Shown: piece by piece, positions 1 through 6,855 of the stretch
Numbering within the stretch: position 1 is the first letter of the stretch
Layout: each line of letters begins with the position of its first letter
Assembly: GCA_002440065.1 (NCBI GenBank)
Contig: DJRK01000132.1
Coordinates: 16,972-23,826 of the forward strand
Reading direction: 5' to 3'
DNA length: 6,855 nucleotides
From: Atopobium sp. UBA6362
Lineage (GTDB): Bacteria > Actinomycetota > Coriobacteriia > Coriobacteriales > Atopobiaceae
The notes under the pieces: model-generated
What the model was told of the DNA's origin: nothing
What the model saw: only the letters and a program-made list of their open reading frames with translations
Databases searched by the model: none
Made by a program: the position numbers and the translations under genes

Positions 1-1802
<1,802 letters not shown>

Positions 1803-1809
1803 GTAGGTA

Positions 1810-1814
1810 CCTCT
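1810..1814 (-). promoter_or_regulatory. Shine-Dalgarno of secA
   Basis: On the minus strand AGAGG lies seven bases before the ATG at 1802. This is good spacing and fixes the secA start. The rest of the 1803-1927 gap shows no convincing promoter hexamers and no stem-loop with a T-run, so neither a secA promoter nor a terminator for the upstream gene can be assigned. Confidence 0.75.
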
Positions 1815-1927
1815 AATGATCTAAGCGAGTTAACCGCTGACTATCCAACGTTTTCACTTTACTCATAGCTCAGCTCCAATTCAGCCCCGCTCGAACCGCA
1901 CACTAAAACACCCAAGGCGCACTGCCC

Positions 1928-4900
1928 CTATGCGAACCTTTGCGCGCGCCTCGGCCGTTCCTTGGCGGCCTCCAGCCCGGGGATCGGCTCCCTCATGGCC
2001 TCCTGGACCTGCATCGAGGGCAGCTTGCCGAGGCGCTTCGCGAGCCTTTCGACATAAGCCATGTAGCGGCTCCTCGCCTCGTTCTCGCGCCCGCTCGCCC
2101 TCAGCGCCCGAATGAGCAGGATCGCCGCGTCCTCGCGCAGGTCGTCGATGAGAAGGGCATTGCTCGCCAAGCGGTATGCGTGGCGCTTCTTCCCGAGCCT
2201 CAGCGCCGCCTCGCCGCCCGCGACCATCGCGTCGGCATACAGGACCCGGAGCTCCTCTCTCTTATGTATGAGGAAGGGCGAGTTCGCGGCGGGCAATATA
2301 CAGAGGTCGCCGGCATAGAGCGACTCGGCGCGCAGCGCCTGCTCGCAGACCCGTGCGTCGCCCGTACCTTCCAGGGCGCCCTTCGCGCACTCGATGAAGT
2401 CGTCAACGTCGCAGCGTATGTGCTCGGGGACCAACGCGATCACCTTCGTGGCCTTGTTCGAGATGAAGAGCTCTTCCTCGTAGCCCGCGATCTTGAGCGC
2501 CTTCCTGATGGCCGAGGTCGTTTGGTAGAGCCTCTGGGTCGCGTTCTTCTCGCTGGGAGCCTCCGGCCAGACCATGGCGGCGAGCCGCAGGCGGCCCGAG
2601 AGGTGGTTTGCCTGGAGGACCAAATGCTCCAGCACTGATTTCGCGCTGCGCTTCTCCAAGGTCCATTCGGGCACCCGCGCGCCTCCGGCCCACACGGAGA
2701 ACTCTCCTAGCAGGTTCACGCGGACGGTCTTCTTTGCGTCAGTGCCCGCCGCCGAAAGGCCGAGAGGCTCCGTTTCCGCAGGTACCGGCGCCCGCAGGCA
2801 GTTTCTCCGCGCGACCTCGATCCCCCGCCTCCACTCGGTGGGTATCTGGTCCTCCAACCCCTCGGCAAAATCTCCCTTGGTCTCGGAGAGGAGGATGAGG
2901 AGCCACAGCTCGTTCACGGGAAGCTCGTAGACGACCTCCTCCGCAGGCACGAGGTCGCCGAAGGACTCGTGCATGGCATCGAAGACGACCTTGCCCAGGA
3001 CCGCCAGACCGTCGCCTTTCTGGAACTCATAGAAGCGCGGCTGCTCGCCCAGGCAGAACCGGGCGACGCCTTTGAGCAGGGCCGCCGATTTCGCCGCGTA
3101 GGTCAAGCCGAGCTCCTCGCACGCCGTCTGCGCGGCGCTCGCCCCGGCAAGGGAGTACGCGCTCGGCTTGCGACGGAGCTCCATGGCCGCCCCGGCCAGC
3201 TGTGCCACGGCGCGGGCGACGGACTCCCCTGCCCGCATCGCCGAGGTCTCGATGGCCGAGACCCTGGCACGGTCCCCGCCAGCAAGTCCCTCGATGATCG
3301 CCTCGGCCAGCCAGAGATAGCCGTTCAGGCCCTCATATCCCCTGGGGACCAGGAACGCCTTGCACGCATCGAGGACGCTCTTGTCGCCCCATCGGGTATC
3401 GCAGCTCATGACCCGGGAGATCTCCATGTCGAGCGCGATAAGGCACGAGCTGACCGAATCGATCTCGCCGACTCCCCCATGCGCCATCAAGAGTTGCATG
3501 GCCTCGCGGAACCTTCCGTCGCGCATCAGCGCGACTGCCTTCTCGTGGGCGCGCAGGCGAGCGTCGAGGCTCGAACCCGCGATGCCCATATGAACGGCTT
3601 CGTACCCGCCGCCGCGCAGAAGGGACCTCGTTCGAAGGAGCGAGCGCTCAAGCATGGCCGTCTGGTCGAGCTTATGGCCCTCCGTGACCTTGAGGTCAAA
3701 ATATGAGTCTGCGAGCCTCACCTGCGACATCGCCCTGACCACGCGTTTGAGGTGCGACGCCGAGGACGTTCTTCCCATGCCAAGCTCGTCGAAAGAGGCC
3801 GCGGCATCCTTTACCAGGGAGAGAAACCCGCAGTCGATGAGCTCGGGGCCACGCGCAACGACCAACCGTGCCCGAACCTCCGGCGACAAGAGGGGCAGCA
3901 TCGCCGCAAGGCGCTCCAGATCGCCCTCCGAGCCAAGGAGCTCGGCGCATGAGGACGCGAGCGCTTCGTGGCCCGCTATCAGACCACGCAAAAGCGGCGC
4001 GTCCAGGCCCATCCAACCGTTCGAGTAGTCGCTGACGCAGTCGAAGGTCCTCGAAACCAGGTCGAGGCCGTAGAACGGCGCCCAGGTCGACAGGTCCTCA
4101 AGCAGGTCATTGTCCACGATACCCAGCACCGAGTTTAGGTCCTCGAGCGAGCCGGATCCCAGCAGCGTCACCGCCAGGCGCAGGGAAAGCTCTTCTTCGT
4201 GAAGACAGGGCCGCAGTCCGAGCTCAATCAGGTCGCGGACCGCCTCCGAATATGCGCTGGGCAGGCGCTTCTCGGCGTTCCATTCAGGGGCCGACCTCAG
4301 CGCCTGGAGCAGGAGCGGGATTCCGCGCGTGAGGTCCCACGCCCCGTTCCTGGGGCCACCGTCCACCGACGAACCGTTATACACGCTCCGGTCGCACAGG
4401 TCGTCCGTCCCCAGCATGACGAACTCATTAAGCCCCTCGGCGAGCTGACGGGCCTCCGGGAGAATCGTGACCAGCACCAGGGCCCCGGCGTCGCGCATCT
4501 TTGCGATGGAGGCGGCCATCCTGGTCACCTCGTATTCATCGGCCGGCGGCACAAAGTCCAAGGCGACCATGAGTTCTTCGGCGACCCCTCTGGCCTTTCT
4601 CGCCACTTCCCGAGAGAGGCGCGTCACGGCGTCCACCGCATTCGAGGATGTGGACCTCGAGAAGTTCCGGTAGAAAATCAGGTCGCGGTCGGCCTGAGAG
4701 GCCTTAAGCACCTCTTCCGCGAAGCCCGTGTATAAGCATCCCGGCTCCGCGCACAGGACCAACAGCCCTGAATCGCGCAGAAGCGCCAAAAGATTGTAGG
4801 GATTCGTGGTGCCGCGCATGGCATCAAAGCGCCAAGTTTTGGCGAATCGATAGTCGATTTTTGTCCTGGTAGCTTTTGTTCCCACGATGTCCCCTTTTTG

Positions 4901-4969
4901 CGATGGTTTGAGTTCTTGTGCCTTCTCGGATTTCGAGTGCGGAACAAAGTACCGCATGGGAGGGGGCAT
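1928..4969 (-). CDS. SARP/BTAD-family transcriptional regulator with degenerate N-terminal STAND NTPase-like region
   Basis: A protein of 1013 residues if started at ATG 4969. The C-terminal third is a SARP (AfsR/DnrI-type) activator. A winged helix lies at about 748-848 (NLLGEFSVWAGG, then LEKRSAKSVLEHLVLQANH, LRLAAMVWPE and QRLYQTTSAIRKAL). A BTAD helical-repeat domain follows at about 852-995, from CDVDDFIECAKGAL. The first 230 residues resemble a MalT/STAND NTPase that has decayed. LVLCAEPGCLYTG (70-82) sits where a P-loop should be but lacks GKT/S. LMVALDFVP (133-141) resembles Walker B, ALVLVTILP (163-171) a sensor strand, and LTRGIPLLLQAL (213-224) the conserved TGG-P-LAL element. Residues about 240-720 are helical and TPR-like without clear repeats. 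The domain order, with DNA binding at the C-terminus, reverses that of AfsR. A GTG at 4885 with a better ribosome site may be the true start (985 residues). Target genes are unknown. The SARP/BTAD call is firm; the STAND reading is inferred. Confidence 0.9.
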   Translation of the reverse strand: MPPPMRYFVPHSKSEKAQELKPSQKGDIVGTKATRTKIDYRFAKTWRFDAMRGTTNPYNLLALLRDSGLLVLCAEPGCLYTGFAEEVLKASQADRDLIFYRNFSRSTSSNAVDAVTRLSREVARKARGVAEELMVALDFVPPADEYEVTRMAASIAKMRDAGALVLVTILPEARQLAEGLNEFVMLGTDDLCDRSVYNGSSVDGGPRNGAWDLTRGIPLLLQALRSAPEWNAEKRLPSAYSEAVRDLIELGLRPCLHEEELSLRLAVTLLGSGSLEDLNSVLGIVDNDLLEDLSTWAPFYGLDLVSRTFDCVSDYSNGWMGLDAPLLRGLIAGHEALASSCAELLGSEGDLERLAAMLPLLSPEVRARLVVARGPELIDCGFLSLVKDAAASFDELGMGRTSSASHLKRVVRAMSQVRLADSYFDLKVTEGHKLDQTAMLERSLLRTRSLLRGGGYEAVHMGIAGSSLDARLRAHEKAVALMRDGRFREAMQLLMAHGGVGEIDSVSSCLIALDMEISRVMSCDTRWGDKSVLDACKAFLVPRGYEGLNGYLWLAEAIIEGLAGGDRARVSAIETSAMRAGESVARAVAQLAGAAMELRRKPSAYSLAGASAAQTACEELGLTYAAKSAALLKGVARFCLGEQPRFYEFQKGDGLAVLGKVVFDAMHESFGDLVPAEEVVYELPVNELWLLILLSETKGDFAEGLEDQIPTEWRRGIEVARRNCLRAPVPAETEPLGLSAAGTDAKKTVRVNLLGEFSVWAGGARVPEWTLEKRSAKSVLEHLVLQANHLSGRLRLAAMVWPEAPSEKNATQRLYQTTSAIRKALKIAGYEEELFISNKATKVIALVPEHIRCDVDDFIECAKGALEGTGDARVCEQALRAESLYAGDLCILPAANSPFLIHKREELRVLYADAMVAGGEAALRLGKKRHAYRLASNALLIDDLREDAAILLIRALRASGRENEARSRYMAYVERLAKRLGKLPSMQVQEAMREPIPGLEAAKERPRRAQRFA
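4891..4899 (-). promoter_or_regulatory. Candidate Shine-Dalgarno for an internal GTG start (4885) of the SARP gene
   Basis: On the minus strand AAAAAGGGG is followed after five bases by GTG (4885-4883, Val29 of the longest reading). Neither the ATG at 4969 nor the ATG at 4957 has a purine-rich site at proper distance. The GTG would remove 28 residues rich in Pro, Lys and Ser that belong to no recognisable domain. This is a plausible start correction but is not proven. Confidence 0.45.
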
Positions 4970-4993
4970 GCCGCTGTTCTTTGCGGTGAACGT

Positions 4994-4999
4994 AGTATA
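4994..4999 (-). promoter_or_regulatory. Possible -10 element for the SARP gene
   Basis: The minus strand reads TATACT, five of six to the sigma-70 -10 consensus, in AT-rich DNA 25 bases before ATG 4969 and about 110 before GTG 4885. The hexamer 17 bases further upstream (ACCGGA) is a poor -35, so this would need an activator or another -35 spacing. Weak evidence. Confidence 0.3.
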
Positions 5000-5184
5000 A
5001 AAATCTGTCAGAATTCTCCGGTTTCCAGCCGTATCTTTTTAACGCGCTCCAGGTAGGAAGCCATATCAGTATTTTAATTTGCAACGGCCTCTTGAATTCG
5101 AATATACCGTTCACCGATTCTTAAAATCGTCTGAAAATTCTCTTGGGTTCCATATAAACGCCCAGGTAAACAACGCGTGTCGTT

Positions 5185-5213
5185 TATCTAAGCAATACAT
5201 GTATTATATCTAA
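5185..5213. repeat. Direct repeat TATCTAA x2 (22-bp period) flanking a 12-bp palindrome
   Basis: TATCTAA occurs at 5185-5191 and again at 5207-5213, a period of exactly 22 bp, or two helical turns. With one mismatch the match extends to nine bases (TTTATCTAA/TATATCTAA). Between them lies the perfect palindrome AATACATGTATT (5194-5205). SARP regulators are known to bind heptameric direct repeats spaced by 11 or 22 bp, and palindromes of this size suit dimeric repressors. The element lies in the divergent promoter region beside a SARP gene. A binding role is inferred, and AT-rich DNA produces such matches by chance. Confidence 0.4.
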
Positions 5214-5301
5214 TATCATTTTTCGTATCTTTATTCCAGGAAGGGAAGTGCTTTTCTTGCTCTTCGAAAAATGCTCAAGGGCCTACAAAAGCCCGAAACT
5301 A

Positions 5302-5313
5302 GAACAAATGTTG
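5302..5313. promoter_or_regulatory. LexA/SOS-box-like sequence upstream of the polymerase gene
   Basis: GAACAAATGTTG matches the Gram-positive LexA core GAAC-N4-GTTC at seven of eight fixed bases, the last base being G instead of C. The flanks (A before, C after) depart from the C...G of the best boxes. It lies 109 bp upstream of GTG 5422 and 21 bp upstream of ATG 5335. UmuC-like polymerases such as B. subtilis UvrX are SOS-regulated, so the position makes sense, but the site is imperfect. Confidence 0.4.
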
Positions 5314-5410
5314 CAAATGCTGTGATGGCGCCGGATGTCGGATCCGCCCCTCCAGAGTCGTCGCATCATGTCTATCTACCATTCCGAGCATCGTCCCGTC
5401 GGTCAGAGCA

Positions 5411-5417
5411 GAGGAGG
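5411..5417 (+). promoter_or_regulatory. Shine-Dalgarno deciding the GTG start of the polymerase gene
   Basis: GAGGAGG, a near-perfect anti-16S match, ends four bases before GTG 5422. The in-frame ATGs at 5335 and 5368 have no such site. The spacing is slightly short but this is the best initiation signal in the region. Confidence 0.65.
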
Positions 5418-5421
5418 ACCC

Positions 5422-6723
5422 GTGAGCGCAGAGCCCATCATCAGGCGCGACCCCGTGGACACGGGCCGGACGTACCTCTGCATCGACCTCAAATCGTTCT
5501 ACGCCTCCGTGGAGTGCATCGACCGCGGATTCGACCCCTTCGACACGAACCTGGTGGTCGCCGATCCCGACCGCTGCGACACGACCATCTGCCTCGCCGT
5601 CTCGCCGGCGTTGAAGAAGCTCGGCGTCCCCGGGCGCTGCCGCGTCTTCCAGATCCCAAAGAACATCAAGTACATCAAGGCCAAGCCGCGCATGAAGCGC
5701 TACATGGAGGTCTCAGCCCAAATTTATGGCATCTACCTGCAGATGTTTTCTCCGCAGGACATTCACGTCTACTCGATCGACGAATGCTTCATCGATGTCA
5801 CCCCCTACCTCTCGCTCTACAAGAGCACAGCGAAGGAAATTGCCGTCGAGGCCATCGACCGTGTCCACAATGCGACGGGAATCTGCGCGACGGCGGGCAT
5901 CGGGACCAACCTCTTCCTCTGCAAAGTCGCGCTCGATATCCAGGCGAAGCACGTCGAGGACCATATCGGGTTCCTAGACGAGGTCGCCTTCCGCAAGTCG
6001 ATTTGGCACCACCGACCGCTCACGGATATCTGGGGGTTCGGCCCGGGAATCACGCGAAGGCTGCAGAAATACGACGTCTACGACCTCGAGGGCATCACGC
6101 ATATCGACGAGCGGTTTCTCTTCAACGAGTTCGGCTCGAACGCGGAGTTCATCATCGACCATGCCTGGGGATACGAGACGTGCACGATCAAAGATATCCA
6201 AGCCTATAGGCCCAAGGGCCATTCCATCTCGAACGGCCAGGTGCTCGCGCGCGACTATACCGCGCGCGAGGCGTCCACCGTGCTCAGGGAAATGGTGACC
6301 GCGTCCGCGCTCGACCTCGTTGAGCAGGGGCTCGTCACCAATTGCATCTCGCTCTACATCGGCTACTCCTGGAACGAGGCCCTCGTCCCGAGCGCAGGGG
6401 CATCGCGCAAGCTGCCCGCCTACACGAACTCGAGAAACGGCCTCCAGGCCTATTTCCTCGACGTCTTTGCCGAGATATGCGACCCCTCCCGGCCCATCCG
6501 GCGCGTGAACATAGGCATGGGTTCCCTCATGCCCGAGGATCTCGTCGAGCATTCCCTCTTTGAGGACACCGTGCGAGTCGCGGCCGAGCATCACCTCTCG
6601 GAGGCGACCCTCGCCGTTCAGCAGCGCTTTGGAAAAGACGCGCTCATCAGGGGCGTCAGCCTGCGCAAAGAGGCGACGCAGCGCGAACGCAACAAACAGG
6701 TCGGAGGCCACAATGCAGAGTAA
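5422..6723 (+). CDS. Y-family (UmuC/UvrX-like) translesion DNA polymerase
   Basis: An error-prone polymerase that copies past damaged template bases. Numbering from GTG 5422 gives 433 residues, normal for the UmuC-like branch. Palm motifs are DLKSFYASVE (22-31), with metal-binding Asp22 and steric-gate Tyr27, and SIDECF (118-123), with catalytic Asp120 and Glu121. Next come the thumb helix-hairpin-helix LTDIWGFGPGITRRL (200-214) and the little finger (about 266-366; ISLYIGYS at 309-316). Near the C-terminus EHSLF (376-380) occupies the place of the sliding-clamp peptide QLSLF, with Gln replaced by Glu. All catalytic residues are present, so it should be active. The longer reading from ATG 5335 adds 29 residues outside the fold and lacks a ribosome site. 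A YolD-like gene overlaps its 3' end and no umuD is in view. A LexA-like box upstream suggests SOS induction. The family is certain; the choice among DinB, UmuC and UvrX names rests on the SIDECF and YolD context. Confidence 0.93.
   Translation: MSAEPIIRRDPVDTGRTYLCIDLKSFYASVECIDRGFDPFDTNLVVADPDRCDTTICLAVSPALKKLGVPGRCRVFQIPKNIKYIKAKPRMKRYMEVSAQIYGIYLQMFSPQDIHVYSIDECFIDVTPYLSLYKSTAKEIAVEAIDRVHNATGICATAGIGTNLFLCKVALDIQAKHVEDHIGFLDEVAFRKSIWHHRPLTDIWGFGPGITRRLQKYDVYDLEGITHIDERFLFNEFGSNAEFIIDHAWGYETCTIKDIQAYRPKGHSISNGQVLARDYTAREASTVLREMVTASALDLVEQGLVTNCISLYIGYSWNEALVPSAGASRKLPAYTNSRNGLQAYFLDVFAEICDPSRPIRRVNIGMGSLMPEDLVEHSLFEDTVRVAAEHHLSEATLAVQQRFGKDALIRGVSLRKEATQRERNKQVGGHNAE
6703..6707 (+). promoter_or_regulatory. 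Shine-Dalgarno of the YolD-like gene, inside the polymerase 3' end
   Basis: GGAGG lies five bases before ATG 6713, within the last codons of the polymerase gene. It supports a real downstream start coupled to translation of the polymerase. Confidence 0.65.
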
Positions 6724-6855
6724 CGAGCCCAAGCTCCGAGCCGAGGAGCCGCCGCCAGGACGGCCGCGGACCGCACGGCTCCCCAGGCCGCAGGCCCAGA
6801 GGGCCGTACAGTTCATGCCCTTCGCCGCGCTTACCGGCTTCGCGAAGATCATCCG
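6713..6855 (+). CDS. YolD-like family small protein (N-terminal 47 residues; cut by window edge)
   Basis: This gene starts at ATG 6713, overlaps the polymerase stop by 11 bases in another frame, and stays open to the window end. The visible protein has a basic, Pro/Arg-rich lead (MQSNEPKLRA..., with EEPPPGRPR) followed by RAVQFMPFAALTGFAKII (30-47). That matches the hallmark of YolD-like proteins, an RA-x-QF-x-PFAALTG-type block. YolD-like proteins are usually near 100-130 residues and are encoded next to UmuC-like polymerases in Gram-positive bacteria (B. subtilis UvrX/YolD and YqjW/YqjX), where they have been proposed to take the place of UmuD. Function here is inferred from that motif and the tight coupling. 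The stop codon lies beyond the window. It could instead be an unrelated small protein, but the motif and position agree. Confidence 0.75.
   Translation, partial: MQSNEPKLRAEEPPPGRPRTARLPRPQAQRAVQFMPFAALTGFAKII

Larger units (their letters stand above)
4970..5421. promoter_or_regulatory. AT-rich divergent intergenic region between the SARP gene and the polymerase gene
   Basis: This stretch of roughly 450 bp has no convincing gene. Its centre (about 5090-5240) is visibly much richer in A and T than the GC-rich genes on both sides, as expected for back-to-back promoters. It contains a -10-like TATACT facing the SARP gene (4994-4999), two TATCTAA heptamers 22 bp apart (5185, 5207) flanking the palindrome AATACATGTATT (5194-5205), a near-repeat CGTATCTTTTT/CGTATCTTTAT (5030-5040, 5224-5234), and a LexA-box-like sequence (5302-5313). 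No clear -35/-10 pair for the polymerase gene could be chosen. The part from 5335 onward is open in frame with the polymerase and may be coding if the ATG at 5335 is used. Confidence 0.55.

Noticed and set aside
1818..1850. Possible sigma-70 promoter for secA (TTGGAT, 18-bp spacer, TTAGAT on the minus strand)
   Set aside because: Each hexamer matches consensus at only about half its positions; too weak to annotate.
1803..1927. Search for a rho-independent terminator between the SARP gene and secA
   Set aside because: No GC-rich stem followed by a T-run was found on the minus strand, so read-through into secA cannot be excluded.
2969..3706. Plus-strand open frame of 245 codons, and others at 1940-2638 and 4199-4735
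   Set aside because: All are antisense to the SARP gene, lack ribosome sites and show no recognisable motifs.
5271..6209. Plus-strand open frame of 312 codons starting in the intergenic region
   Set aside because: No ribosome site precedes its ATG, and from 5335 onward it is an Arg/His/Pro-rich off-frame reading of the polymerase gene.
5974..6852. Minus-strand open frame of 292 codons
   Set aside because: It is antisense to the polymerase, whose catalytic motifs are unambiguous. The frame shows no domain, and it also runs across the YolD-like start.

Overview
The window is GC-rich, gene-dense bacterial DNA. It holds one gene truncated at each edge and two complete genes. The organism is most likely an actinomycete-type Gram-positive, and the class Coriobacteriia (Collinsella/Olsenella/Eggerthella relatives) fits best. 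The grounds are a SecA carrying a long insert of the actinobacterial kind, a SARP/BTAD regulator, and a UmuC-like polymerase paired with a YolD-like protein. This placement is inferred from protein character; no database was searched.

Layout. (1) Positions 1-1802, minus strand: the first 600 codons of secA, the preprotein translocase ATPase, cut at the left edge inside the second ATPase subdomain. (2) 1803-1927: a short gap with the secA ribosome binding site. (3) 1928-4969, minus strand: a protein of about 1000 residues with a degenerate STAND/MalT-like NTPase at the N-terminus, a helical middle, and a C-terminal SARP winged helix plus bacterial transcriptional activation domain (BTAD). (4) About 4970-5421: a conspicuously AT-rich divergent intergenic region with a LexA-box-like sequence, a 12-bp palindrome between two identical heptamers 22 bp apart, and a -10-like hexamer facing the regulator. 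(5) 5422-6723, plus strand: a Y-family (UmuC/UvrX-like) translesion DNA polymerase. (6) 6713 to the right edge, plus strand: the start of a YolD-like small protein that overlaps the polymerase stop and has its own Shine-Dalgarno sequence.

How they fit together. The polymerase and YolD-like gene look like a translationally coupled mutagenesis/damage-tolerance pair, plausibly under SOS control. The SARP protein lies divergent to them and upstream of, and co-directional with, secA. Whether it controls either neighbour or itself cannot be decided from sequence. The points most worth a second look are the loss of the P-loop in the STAND-SARP protein, the ordered repeats in the divergent promoter region, the coupled polymerase/YolD pair with its weak LexA box, and the altered clamp-binding motif of the polymerase. 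Nothing here is clearly a wholly new system.
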